Below, one piece after another: positions 54,248 to 62,300 of a stretch of DNA of 64,000 nt. The stretch's first letter is position 1. Each line of letters begins with the position of its first letter. Origin of the DNA: Lachnospiraceae bacterium (lineage in GTDB: Bacteria; Bacillota; Clostridia; Lachnospirales; Lachnospiraceae); assembly GCA_030825115.1 (NCBI GenBank), contig JAPJQL010000019.1:1-64000 (forward strand), given 5' to 3'. A program made the position numbers and the translations under genes. The notes beneath the pieces were generated by a model. The model did no database searches. It saw only the letters and a program-made list of their open reading frames with translations, and was not told the origin of the DNA.

Positions 54248-54856
54248 ATGGCAGACATTGGTATCATGGGCGGAACCTTTGACCCGATCCACAATGGTCA
54301 TCTGCTGTTGGGAAAACAGGCGTATGAAGAATATGGCCTGGATGAGGTCTGGTTCATGCCGTCGGGGAAACCGCCCCACAAATCGGACCATCACGTAACC
54401 GCGGTGGAAGACCGCTGTGAGATGGTGCGCCTTGCGATTGCAGAGCACCCTTACTTTGTCTTTTCCGATTTTGAGGTGAGGCGTTCTGGCAATACCTATA
54501 CGGCCCAGACCCTCCGGCTGCTGAATGAAGCATATCCGCAGCATCATTTTTATTTTATCATCGGCGCCGATTCTTTGTACGAGATTGAAAGCTGGTATCA
54601 TCCGGGAGAAGTGATGGAGCAGACCACCCTGCTGGTTGCAGGGCGGGAATATGAAGGCGCCTTGCGGAGCCTGGATGACCAGGCCGCCTATCTTAGTGAT
54701 AAATACGGGGCATCCATCCGTCTGCTGCACTGTGACGAGGTAGATATCTCATCCGGGGAACTGCGGGAGATGGAGAGCAGGGGAAAACGGCTGTACAAAT
54801 ATGTGCCAAAGCCCGTGGAAGAATATATCATGACGCGGGGATTATATCAGGAGTGA
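54248..54856 (+). CDS. nadD: Nicotinate-nucleotide adenylyltransferase
   Basis: 202 residues. The nucleotidyltransferase motif is GGTFDPIHNGHLLLG, with MPSGKPPHK and the C-terminal ISSGELREMESRGKRLYKYVP block (ISSTxIR type). It makes deamido-NAD from nicotinate mononucleotide and ATP. It overlaps the yqeK region (GTGA). Confidence 0.96.
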   Translation: MADIGIMGGTFDPIHNGHLLLGKQAYEEYGLDEVWFMPSGKPPHKSDHHVTAVEDRCEMVRLAIAEHPYFVFSDFEVRRSGNTYTAQTLRLLNEAYPQHHFYFIIGADSLYEIESWYHPGEVMEQTTLLVAGREYEGALRSLDDQAAYLSDKYGASIRLLHCDEVDISSGELREMESRGKRLYKYVPKPVEEYIMTRGLYQE

Positions 54857-54861
54857 CAACG

Positions 54862-55458
54862 ATGGAGGAACACATTATCACATTTCGGAAGCAGCTGGAA
54901 TCCCGGCTGGATCCGATGCGCTACGAACATTCTTTGAGCGTATCCTTTACCTGCGTGGCTCTCGCCATGCGCTATGGGTACGACATCCATAAAGCCGAGA
55001 TTGCAGGTCTTTTGCACGACTGTGCCAAGCGGTTTGGCGATACGGTGCTGATTGCAAAATGCAAAAAGCACGGCATCCGGCTCACCGAAGACGAACTTCA
55101 TGCGCCTGCGGTGATCCATGCCAAATACGGGGCCTGGATGGCAGAACACAAATTCGGCATTCAGGATGAAGAGATCCTGTCTGCAATCCGCTGCCACACC
55201 ACAGGGAAACCTGCGATGGGGACGCTGGATAAGATCCTGTATGTAGCCGATTTTATCGAACCCCGCCGGGATAAGGCGGGAAACCTTCCTGAGATGCGCT
55301 ATCTGGCGTTTCAGGACCTGGACCAGACGGTCTATGCACTGCTTGCCTCCACCTTGTCCTATCTGAAAAAAAAGGGCGCAAATGTGGATCAGATGACACA
55401 GCAGGCATTTGAGTATTATGAAAAAGAAGCCCGGGAAACAAAGCGACAGGGGGCATGA
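54862..55458 (+). CDS. yqeK: YqeK-type HD-domain hydrolase
   Basis: 198 residues with metal-binding HD core: His in RYEHSLSV, LLHDCAKR (HD pair), HAKYGAWMA, and AIRCHTTGKPAM. Family members are symmetrical Ap4A hydrolases of the YqeK type and are encoded after nadD. ATG 54862 is chosen (AGGAG 8 bases upstream) over GTG 54853. Confidence 0.92.
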   Translation: MEEHIITFRKQLESRLDPMRYEHSLSVSFTCVALAMRYGYDIHKAEIAGLLHDCAKRFGDTVLIAKCKKHGIRLTEDELHAPAVIHAKYGAWMAEHKFGIQDEEILSAIRCHTTGKPAMGTLDKILYVADFIEPRRDKAGNLPEMRYLAFQDLDQTVYALLASTLSYLKKKGANVDQMTQQAFEYYEKEARETKRQGA

Positions 55459-55475
55459 AAGGAGGAGAATGACGG

Positions 55476-55829
55476 ATGGATTGTTCGAATGAGATGGTAA
55501 AACTGGCCGTATCGGCTTTGGAGGAGAAAAAAGGAGAGGATATCCGTATTATCGATATCCGGGAAGTATCCGTCCTTGCAGACTATTTCATCATTGCCAG
55601 CGGTTCCAATACCAACCAGGTACAGGCGATGATCGACAATGTAGAAGAAGTCCTTGGAAAAAAAGGGCATGTGTGCAAACAGATCGAGGGATATCAGAGT
55701 GCCAACTGGGTTTTGATGGATTACCAGGATATCATTGTCCATGTGTTCTGCAAAGAAGACAGGCTGTTCTACGATCTGGAGCGGATTTGGAGAGACGGAA
55801 AAGTAGTTGAGCTGGCAGATATCCAGTAA
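55476..55829 (+). CDS. rsfS: Ribosome silencing factor RsfS
   Basis: 117 residues: VKLAVSALEEKKGEDIRIIDIREVS, DYFIIASGSN, and a C-terminal VLMDYQDIIVHVF block are diagnostic. It binds L14 and blocks subunit joining in starvation. Last gene of the obg-yhbY-nadD-yqeK-rsfS series; GGAGGAG lies upstream. Confidence 0.95.
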   Translation: MDCSNEMVKLAVSALEEKKGEDIRIIDIREVSVLADYFIIASGSNTNQVQAMIDNVEEVLGKKGHVCKQIEGYQSANWVLMDYQDIIVHVFCKEDRLFYDLERIWRDGKVVELADIQ

Positions 55830-55862
55830 GAAGTCGAGATTTAGGATTACAGGATAAAATCA

Positions 55863-55915
55863 GGCGCATGTAGTTGACATAATTATTTTATGTCAACTAC
55901 ATGCGCCATTTTTGT
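55863..55915. terminator. Bidirectional terminator between rsfS and glmS
   Basis: A perfect 19-bp inverted repeat (55863-55881 with 55889-55907) and 7-base loop. It is followed by ATTTTTG on the plus strand and, read on the minus strand, by TGATTTTAT. It is well placed to end both convergent transcripts. Confidence 0.85.
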
Positions 55916-55917
55916 CA

Positions 55918-57744
55918 TTATTCCACGGTGACCGATTTTGCCAGATTCCGCGGCTGGTCCACATCCAGGTTTTTTCCAAGAGAAGCGTAGTAAGCGATCA
56001 GCTGCAGTGCGGCTGCAATCGGAAATACCGTAAATTTATCATCGACATCCGGAATCCTGATATTGACATCCGCCAGACTGCTGTCAACGACAGAGCTTTC
56101 TTTTGTCAGGAGGATGATAAATGCACCCCGCGCCTTTACTTCCCGGATATTGGAGATGGTCTTTGCATACACATGCTCCTGGGTTGCAATCGCGATGACA
56201 GGTACTTCATCGGATATCAGGGCGATCGTGCCGTGCTTCAGTTCCCCAGCCGCATAAGCCTCGGCATGGATGTAGGAAATCTCCTTCAGCTTCAGCGCGC
56301 CTTCCAGGGAAAACGCATAGTCAAGCCCGCGCCCGATGAAAAATGCGTCCGGCTTCTGGATCAGATGGGTTACGACGTCCTTGAAGCTGTCCTTCCTGGC
56401 GATCATGGTCTCCATGGCAGGAATCACGTCCAGGAGGTCTGAGAGGAAATCCACGGCCTGTTCTTTGGTGTATCTGCCCCTGCAAAGCGCCATCTTGCAG
56501 AGAACCATGTAAAGGGCGGCAAGCTGCACGGAATATGCCTTGGTGCTTGCCACAGCAATCTCGGGACCGGCATGGGTGTACAGGACATGGTCGCTTTCGC
56601 GGGCGATGGTAGAGCCTTTTACATTGACGACTGCAAGGGTGACAGCGCCGTACTGGCGGGCAAGCCGGAGGGCAGCCAGCGTATCAATGGTTTCGCCGGA
56701 CTGGGAGATGATGATGACCAGGGTCCGCTCATCGATCAGGGGCGTCTCATACCGGAACTCCGATGCGATGGTGACCGTGACCGGGATCCGCAGCAGAGGC
56801 TCCATCACGGCCCGCGCCACCATACCGGCATGCATTGCAGTCCCGCAGGCCACGATATGTACCTGGGCGCAGTCTTCAAAGATACTGTCCGGGATCCCGT
56901 CCTCACTAAAATCAGGCAGCCCTTTGTTGATCCTTGGCAGGATGGTATTTTTCATGGCTTCCGGCTGCTCGTGGATCTCCTTCATCATAAAATGGGGAAA
57001 GCCATTTTTCATCGCGGCGTCCATATTCCAGTTGACGGTCATAATCTCCGGCTGCGCCTTGCTGAACTGATCGTCCAATTGGTACGTATGGACCTTGTAC
57101 GGGGTCAGGCGGACGATATGCTGCTCCGGCACGACAAAATACTGCTGCGTATAGGGGATCAGCGCCGTCAGGTCGGACGCCACCATAGCTCCTGCGTGGG
57201 TGTAAGCCGCCACCAGCGGGCTTACGCTGCGCAGGGCATAGACAGACCCCGGCTGGTCGTCAAACATGATACAGAAGCCGTAAGAGCCTTCCAGCACGCC
57301 CATCAGGCTGCGGATCGCCATCAGCGGGTCCCCTTCATACAGGGAGTTGAGCACCCATGCCGCCACTTCGCTGTCAGTCTGGGACACCAGTTTGTCCTCT
57401 AAATGGTATTCTTTCGTAAGCTGGTGATAATTTTCTATGATGCCGTTGTGGATCAATGTCACGCGACCGGCCCTGTGGGGATGGGCGTTCTCATCGGTTA
57501 CGCCGCCGTGGGTAGCCCAGCGGGTATGGCCGATCCCGCTGTGGCCGGAGCTGTTTTTAATCGTTTCACAATACGTCCTGAGGTTCTTTACCTTTCCGGT
57601 CTTTTTCAGGACCCGGATCTGGGAATCCTCCATGCAGAGCGCGATGCCTGCACTGTCATATCCACGGTATTCCAGCCCCTCAAGGCCGTCAAGCAGTATA
57701 TTTTTTGCCTCCAAAGGGCCGCTGTATCCTATAATTCCACACAT
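55918..57744 (-). CDS. glmS: Glucosamine-fructose-6-phosphate aminotransferase (isomerizing)
   Basis: 608 residues. An N-terminal class II glutaminase domain (Cys2 nucleophile in MCGIIGYSG; HTRWATHG) precedes two SIS isomerase domains (CGTAMHAGMVARA; SQSGETIDTLAALR; GRGLDYAFSLEGALKLKEISY) and ends in the conserved LAKSVTVE. It makes glucosamine-6-phosphate, the entry to peptidoglycan. Its mRNA leader carries a glmS ribozyme. A GGAGAG site precedes the ATG. Confidence 0.98.
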   Translation of the reverse strand: MCGIIGYSGPLEAKNILLDGLEGLEYRGYDSAGIALCMEDSQIRVLKKTGKVKNLRTYCETIKNSSGHSGIGHTRWATHGGVTDENAHPHRAGRVTLIHNGIIENYHQLTKEYHLEDKLVSQTDSEVAAWVLNSLYEGDPLMAIRSLMGVLEGSYGFCIMFDDQPGSVYALRSVSPLVAAYTHAGAMVASDLTALIPYTQQYFVVPEQHIVRLTPYKVHTYQLDDQFSKAQPEIMTVNWNMDAAMKNGFPHFMMKEIHEQPEAMKNTILPRINKGLPDFSEDGIPDSIFEDCAQVHIVACGTAMHAGMVARAVMEPLLRIPVTVTIASEFRYETPLIDERTLVIIISQSGETIDTLAALRLARQYGAVTLAVVNVKGSTIARESDHVLYTHAGPEIAVASTKAYSVQLAALYMVLCKMALCRGRYTKEQAVDFLSDLLDVIPAMETMIARKDSFKDVVTHLIQKPDAFFIGRGLDYAFSLEGALKLKEISYIHAEAYAAGELKHGTIALISDEVPVIAIATQEHVYAKTISNIREVKARGAFIILLTKESSVVDSSLADVNIRIPDVDDKFTVFPIAAALQLIAYYASLGKNLDVDQPRNLAKSVTVE

Positions 57745-57889
57745 GATATGTCTCTCCTTTTTGTCATTCTTTTCACAAAATCCTGATTTTGGGCACAGAA
57801 AATAAGACTGTCCGGAACGGGGCAGAAAAATCCTCTGTTTTCTGTATGATTTTTTTTAAAATAGTCTGGGAAAATCTCTGATCTCCGGT

Positions 57890-58055
57890 TATCCTGTCTT
57901 TGTTTTGCAGTTACCCGCATATTTTACAGGACATCACACGCCCGGAGCCGCATGGGAGAGCACCCGCCGAATGTTCGATTCTCTCTCCACCTCGTTAACC
58001 TTACTGGCGACGGCTAAACCGTTCACGAACTGCCAAAAGGTGCATGGCGCTTAGC
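57890..58055 (-). ncRNA. glmS ribozyme: glmS ribozyme-riboswitch
   Basis: On the minus strand, the glmS leader contains AGCGCC, then GTTAACGAGGTGGAGAG, ATCGAACATTCGGCGGGTGCTCTCC and downstream P3/P4 stem segments (CCTGT...ACAGG), matching the known ribozyme order. Self-cleavage is expected between A (58051) and G (58050). Glucosamine-6-phosphate activates cleavage and so destabilises the mRNA. This explains most of the 492-base gene-free stretch 57745-58236. The 3' part, about 57745-57890, shows nothing more than the ribosome binding site. Confidence 0.9.
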
Positions 58056-58097
58056 TTTGCTATCAAAATCCTATGCCTCCTGTCACAGATTTAGACC

Positions 58098-58126
58098 ATT
58101 ATAGCGCAGGAATCCCGTTTCGTCAA
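58098..58126 (-). promoter_or_regulatory. Promoter of glmS
   Basis: Read on the minus strand: TTGACG (58126-58121), 17-base spacer, TATAAT (58103-58098). Transcription would start near 58091, about 40 bases before the ribozyme cleavage site. Confidence 0.8.
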
Positions 58127-58177
58127 TTCCGTTTTTCCGGCTGCCGGTAAGCCCCCTATAACTTTTCCGGATAGCGG

Positions 58178-58206
58178 TTGAATCTCGGACGATTCGATAG
58201 TATAAT
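58178..58206 (+). promoter_or_regulatory. Promoter of the NYN-domain gene
   Basis: TTGAAT at 58178-58183, 17-base spacer, TATAAT at 58201-58206. It is divergent from the glmS promoter with about 50 bases between them. Confidence 0.7.
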
Positions 58207-58236
58207 AGTTCCATAACAAGATGAGGAGGATTTTCG

Positions 58237-59010
58237 GTGGATAGCCAGCAGAGAATAGCAGTTTTGATTGACGCGGAAAATGTGTCCAGCAAGTACATTA
58301 AATTGATATTGGATGAGGTGAGTGACTATGGGATCGCCACTTACAAGAGACTATATGGGAATTTTGAAATACCAAGCGTAAAAGCATGGATGGACAAGAT
58401 TCAGGAGTACGCCCTGACCCCTGTCTTCCAGTGCAACTATACCCAGGGAAAGAATGCATCCGATTCGGCTCTGATCATCGATGCGATGGACATTTTATAC
58501 TCCGAGAATGTTACTGCGTTCTGCATTGTGACTTCCGACAGCGATTTTACAAAGCTGGCGATGCGCCTGCGGGAATCCGGCATGACGGTCATCGGCATGG
58601 GAGAGCAGAAAACCCCCAGTTCCCTGGTATCGGCCTGTGAGACATTCAAGTTCCTGGATATCTTATACAAGGAGGACAAGCCCGCACCGAGCCAGCCAAA
58701 GAGGGAAGTAACTTATGTGGCGGAGGAGTCTGCGGTCCCGGCGGCGCGGGTCAGCACCAGCATTCCGACCCGCAGGGAGATTGAGAAGGAGATCATCGCC
58801 ATCATCGAGGCGAGGGCAGGGGATGAGGAGTGGGTCGATCTGTCTGAAATCGGCGACAATCTTCCCAAACGTGTTCCCGGATTCGATCCCCGGAATTATA
58901 AGTGCCAGAAGTTAAAACAGTTGATTGAGACATTCAAATCACTGGAGACAAAATCAATCCAGAATCCCCATAACAAGATTCTGAAGATTGTGTATGTAAA
59001 AGTGCGGTGA
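58237..59010 (+). CDS. NYN-domain (LabA-like) protein with C-terminal OST-HTH/LOTUS-like domain
   Basis: 257 residues. The N-terminal PIN-like NYN domain has AVLIDAENVSSKY, the SDSALIIDAMDIL block and VTSDSDFTKLAMRLRE with conserved acidic residues for metal-dependent RNA cleavage. A linker rich in Pro/Ser is followed by a winged-helix OST-HTH-like domain (about 175-257; WVDLSEIGDNLPKRVPGFDPRNYKCQ). Likely an RNA-processing or RNA-binding protein, with unknown target. The start is GTG 58237, 6 bases after GAGGAGGA. Confidence 0.9.
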   Translation: MDSQQRIAVLIDAENVSSKYIKLILDEVSDYGIATYKRLYGNFEIPSVKAWMDKIQEYALTPVFQCNYTQGKNASDSALIIDAMDILYSENVTAFCIVTSDSDFTKLAMRLRESGMTVIGMGEQKTPSSLVSACETFKFLDILYKEDKPAPSQPKREVTYVAEESAVPAARVSTSIPTRREIEKEIIAIIEARAGDEEWVDLSEIGDNLPKRVPGFDPRNYKCQKLKQLIETFKSLETKSIQNPHNKILKIVYVKVR

Positions 59011-59020
59011 ACGTTATTTT

Positions 59021-59581
59021 ATGATTATTTTTTATGATATGATCGATAGCCCTCTGGAACAGGAAAAGTTTGAGATTATATATCATACGTATCATACCTC
59101 CTTGTACAATCTGGCATATTCCATCACAAAAAACCAATGCGATGCCGAGGATGTCATTCAGACGTCAATGATCAAACTGATCAAAGTCCTGTACAAGATC
59201 CCGCAAGAAGAAGTGATGTCACCAGCATGCAGGGCACTGCTTATTTCCATTGTCAAAAACACAGCTCTGGATTTGCTCAGGCGGCGCAGGCACATGCCTG
59301 TTCCGGTAGAATCTTTTTTTATGGAGTCGAAGTCTGCAAGTACGGAGGAGGTTTACATCAGGGCAGAAGAGTTGCGTTCTGTCATCAGATCGATCGGAGA
59401 GCTTCAGGAAAATTACAAGGACGTGCTGCGATTGCGTATCTTTTATCAATTTACGGCAAAAGAAACTGCAGAGATCATGTGTACCAACGAGGCAAATGTC
59501 AATACGCTGCTTGGCAGGGCGAGAAAACAGCTCTATAAAAAGTACGAGGAGTATAAGTATGGAAAACGGGGCGGAAAATAG
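59021..59581 (+). CDS. ECF-type RNA polymerase sigma factor (second copy in window)
   Basis: 186 residues. Region 2 is LYNLAYSITKNQCDAEDVIQTSMIKLIKVL; region 4 is LQENYKDVLRLRIFYQFTAKETAEIM with the recognition helix NVNTLLGRARKQLYKKY. Its start has no strong ribosome binding site, so ATG 59021 or ATG 59039 may be used. The 3' end overlaps the anti-sigma gene by 23 bases. It is not closely similar to the ECF at 407. Confidence 0.9.
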   Translation: MIIFYDMIDSPLEQEKFEIIYHTYHTSLYNLAYSITKNQCDAEDVIQTSMIKLIKVLYKIPQEEVMSPACRALLISIVKNTALDLLRRRRHMPVPVESFFMESKSASTEEVYIRAEELRSVIRSIGELQENYKDVLRLRIFYQFTAKETAEIMCTNEANVNTLLGRARKQLYKKYEEYKYGKRGGK

Positions 59582-60260
59582 AAAAAGCGAGATGATATTG
59601 AGACTTGCGCTTGCCGAACAGCTGGAGGATGACCCGGAAGTCCTGGCATTCCTTCCGGAATCCGAATTGGAAGAAAGACATGTATATTCAGCCGGGCACG
59701 AACGGAAGATGAAGAAAATATTCCGAATGGCAAAAAGGGCGAAACGCCGCCCCAAACGCAGAAAGCGGATGCTCCGGTCAGCGGCCGGCATCGCAGTCCT
59801 TTTGGGAATCAGCCTGGTGACGATATCTTCGGTGGATGCATTTCGGATTCCGGTCGTGTCTTTTATAGCAGATGCCAGGGAAAAGGCGACACAATACCGG
59901 ATTGCAAAAAAGACAGAACATCCGCTGACAAAGTCCTTTGCGAAGTTTGAGCCGTCCTATGTTCCGGAGGGTTTTTATGTGGAGAGCGTTAAGGAATTAA
60001 AGGACTCCTTTTCCATCAGCTACAGCAACAGCGAAACCGGTTTGTGGTATGATCTTCACTATTACAGCGTTCCCACTACAGTAAGCCTGGACACGGAAGA
60101 TTCACAGGTAACGGAAACTTTCATAAATGGAAACAGGACTGTCATCGTGGAAAAAAACGGCCAGCGCAGAGCTGCCATGTATACCGGTTCTTCCCAGATC
60201 AATCTGTATGGCACGATTTCCGAAACGGACTTAAAACATGTCCTCAAAAGCATAAAATAA
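59559..60260 (+). CDS. Membrane anti-sigma factor-like protein with DUF4367-type domain
   Basis: 233 residues. A cytoplasmic N-terminal part (1-60) contains LRLALAEQLEDDPEVLAFLPE, followed by a strongly basic stretch, one transmembrane helix (about 70-88) and an outer domain with the DUF4367-like FEPSYVPEGFYVESVKEL and YGTISETDLKHVLKSI segments. Overlap with the ECF gene suggests an anti-sigma role. GAGGAG precedes the ATG at 59559. Confidence 0.8.
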   Translation: MENGAENRKSEMILRLALAEQLEDDPEVLAFLPESELEERHVYSAGHERKMKKIFRMAKRAKRRPKRRKRMLRSAAGIAVLLGISLVTISSVDAFRIPVVSFIADAREKATQYRIAKKTEHPLTKSFAKFEPSYVPEGFYVESVKELKDSFSISYSNSETGLWYDLHYYSVPTTVSLDTEDSQVTETFINGNRTVIVEKNGQRRAAMYTGSSQINLYGTISETDLKHVLKSIK

Positions 60261-60267
60261 AAAAACA

Positions 60268-60295
60268 TGTCACAACCTGCCTTCCTTTCCGTTAT
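60268..60295 (+). promoter_or_regulatory. Possible ECF promoter for the small secreted protein gene
   Basis: TGTCAC at 60268-60273, 16-base spacer, CGTTAT at 60290-60295. Spacing matches the ECF pattern and CGT is conserved, but the -35 is only partly matched. Confidence 0.3.
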
Positions 60296-60336
60296 ATAGG
60301 ATGTATTCTATTCTATCTTTCAAGGAGGGCAAAACA

Positions 60337-60795
60337 ATGAAGAAAACAACGAAAAAAGTAGGGATCATGGCAGCGTCCTGTATGCTTGCATGTTCTTCGG
60401 CTGTGATGACGGCGCAGGCGGCTTCTGTTCCAAACACAGCGGTTTATTCTGCACAGCATGGTATCATGCCGCTCTGGGACTATGTCATTATGATTGCCGC
60501 CAACATGGACATCAGCAGTTCCGGTTGGACAGACGTCTTTGTAGATATCGGCTGTGACCGCAATAGCGTGAATAAGATCACGGCTTTGATCGAGGTACAG
60601 CGTCTGGAGAACAGAAGTTGGAAAACAGTCAAATCCTGGACTGAAACCAGCAACAGCTCGACGCTTGCAGTCGACAAAGCAACCGCTGTTTATAAAGGCT
60701 ACAATTATCGGCTCAAAGTAACCGTATCCGCTTATTACAGCAGCACGCTGCTGGAGAAGGTGACAGAAACCTTCGACTATGGTTTTTATAATTGA
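60337..60795 (+). CDS. Small secreted protein, function unknown
   Basis: 152 residues. A signal peptide MKKTTKKVGIMAASCMLACSS... with cleavage after AQA (about 27) is visible. The mature part (about 120 residues) has Ile/Val/Thr-rich beta-strands and may be a small immunoglobulin-like fold; conserved-looking motifs are CDRNSVNKITALIEVQR and YKGYNYRLKVTV. I cannot name the family. AAGGAGGG precedes the ATG. It is separated from the ECF/anti-sigma pair by a short intergenic region with a possible ECF promoter, so it may be its target. Confidence 0.7.
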   Translation: MKKTTKKVGIMAASCMLACSSAVMTAQAASVPNTAVYSAQHGIMPLWDYVIMIAANMDISSSGWTDVFVDIGCDRNSVNKITALIEVQRLENRSWKTVKSWTETSNSSTLAVDKATAVYKGYNYRLKVTVSAYYSSTLLEKVTETFDYGFYN

Positions 60796-60825
60796 CCGGA
60801 CCGCTGTTACTGCCGGTCAATCTTA
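60793..60825 (+). terminator. Hairpin after the small secreted protein gene
   Basis: TTGACCGG/CCGGTCAA stem (from about 60793 to 60821) overlapping the stop codon region, with a weak T-tail (TCTTAAT). Possible terminator. Confidence 0.45.
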
Positions 60826-60867
60826 ATAATTACATAAAATTTAGCGGTTGAAATACGTAGGAGAAAC

Positions 60868-60915
60868 ATGAAAATCCTTGTAAATACGTTGTTTTTTATG
60901 CCGGGTAAACTTTAA
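60868..60915 (+). pseudogene. 5' stub of a glycosyltransferase-like gene cut by the integrative element
   Basis: An ATG with AGGAG upstream opens a 15-codon frame, MKILVNTLFFMPGKL, then stops. MKILVN-LF-PGK is a common start of family 4 glycosyltransferases, where Gly-Gly follows. The frame breaks after CCGGGTAAA, right before the integrase region. I infer that an element inserted here, with the rest of the gene beyond its far end, outside the window. Confidence 0.4.
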
Positions 60916-60949
60916 TTGACAGGTCAAAAACTAAACAGTTAGCGACACG

Positions 60950-62095
60950 TTAGCAACAAATTTTTATCTTCTCAATTTCTTTCCTTAATGCATCCAGAGA
61001 TCGGTGTCCGTAGATTCCATTAGTAATGTCAGAGCCGAAACTATGACCCAACATCCTCTTGCGATCATTGTCATTTATACAGTACTGTTCGCATAGCATG
61101 GAGAATGTATGGCGGCAATCATGGGGTGTATGCTTTGGAATTCCAAGATGGCTTAAAGTCGCATACATTTCATTTCGGATTGTGATAGTGGAGCAGGACA
61201 GGATACTACCATCCCGTTTTATTCGCCGTTCAACAAGCGGAAGTATGCCTGAATGAATGGGGACAGTCCTGTTTTTGCTGCTCTTGGTTTTAACACCGCC
61301 GGTAAAGCTTTTCTCTTCGAAATCCACTTTGATGGTTTTATATGCAGCAATCCGATAACCTGAATAGCACATGATCAGGATAAATTCCACGGTTTTGTCT
61401 GTTTGGTTATTCCAAAGAATTTTCAGTTCGTCCTCTGAGAATGGGACGCCGTGTTCGTCATCATTCTCTTTGTTGATTTTGAGGTATTCGGATTCATTTA
61501 CAGTAACGATTTTATATATTTTGGCATAGGCGTACATTTGGTGAACCAAACTTACCATAAGCTCCAGGCTTGCGTGCTTGAGCGGACAGGCATCTATTAC
61601 TCTCTGCAGGTCGTCGTGGTGCAATTCTTCGAATACTCTGTCATGCAGAACCTGAAAATTATTAAATGCGGCTTTACTGGAGCTTTTTGTAGAATTGGAA
61701 TATTTCTTCGATGTATCCTGCTCAAATTTCCACTTATAAAATGCCTCATATACCTCTTTGAAGGTCATCTTTGGCGGCTCCGTAGCTTTTATTCGCTTTA
61801 CCGTGTTGTACTCTGCAAGTATTCCCTGCACCAGATCGGCCGGTTTCTTACAGTCCAGATAATCCGGGATTTCCATGCCTGGAGTATATGTGCCGTTGTG
61901 GTATGCGGTCAGGACGCCGACGCCCTTGAGCCACTCGTCCACGTAGGTTAAGGCCTTGGGAGTGATGGCGCTGCCGGTTTCGTTGTTGTACTGGGTTACT
62001 GGTGGGTACACTGCGAAAGGATTTGTCCGGTTTCCGGACAGGCGCTTTATACTGCCGAAGCCGTTTGGGAGCTTGGGGTATTTACGTCTTGTCAT
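60950..62095 (-). CDS. int: Tyrosine-type site-specific integrase
   Basis: 381 residues. An N-terminal arm-binding domain (NGFGSIKRLSGNRTNPFAVYPP), a core-binding SAM-like domain (about 110-210) and a catalytic domain with Arg248 (GYR), a Lys near 272, His325-x2-Arg328 (HDCRH), His351 (LGHSF) and nucleophile Tyr362 (IYGHRS). All catalytic residues are intact. The start at 62095 (MTRRKYPKLP) follows GAAAGGA; longer frames pass through a palindrome and have no site. It sits at the likely left end of a prophage or conjugative element. Confidence 0.93.
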   Translation of the reverse strand: MTRRKYPKLPNGFGSIKRLSGNRTNPFAVYPPVTQYNNETGSAITPKALTYVDEWLKGVGVLTAYHNGTYTPGMEIPDYLDCKKPADLVQGILAEYNTVKRIKATEPPKMTFKEVYEAFYKWKFEQDTSKKYSNSTKSSSKAAFNNFQVLHDRVFEELHHDDLQRVIDACPLKHASLELMVSLVHQMYAYAKIYKIVTVNESEYLKINKENDDEHGVPFSEDELKILWNNQTDKTVEFILIMCYSGYRIAAYKTIKVDFEEKSFTGGVKTKSSKNRTVPIHSGILPLVERRIKRDGSILSCSTITIRNEMYATLSHLGIPKHTPHDCRHTFSMLCEQYCINDNDRKRMLGHSFGSDITNGIYGHRSLDALRKEIEKIKICC

Positions 62096-62110
62096 GATGC
62101 CGTCCTTTCT

Positions 62111-62126
62111 GTTGCGATATCGCAAC
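62111..62126. repeat. 16-bp perfect palindrome before the integrase gene
   Basis: GTTGCGATATCGCAAC lies between the integrase start and its upstream region, 15 bases before the ATG on the minus strand. It could be an operator, or an RNA hairpin close to the ribosome binding site. Confidence 0.6.
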
Positions 62127-62300
62127 GGTTTTTGGATTTTGGGTATAAAAAATACGCCCCTTGCCAGGACGCACCAGAGATGATATAATTTAGGTGTTCT
62201 AACTAAAGTATATCTTTCCGGGGTTCCGGCAAGAGAAAATCTATGTAAAAGCCGCTTTGGTGTTACCAGCACCGGGCGGTTTTTGCTGTGATATGTCCAT

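Noticed and set aside
60274..60292. AACC/CGT pair as an ECF promoter with AACC as -35
   Set aside because: Only 12 bases separate AACC and CGT, too short; the TGTCAC alternative with 16 bases is kept at low confidence.
62176..62190. TATAAT on the plus strand near 62181
   Set aside because: No -35 partner of note and no plus-strand gene downstream.
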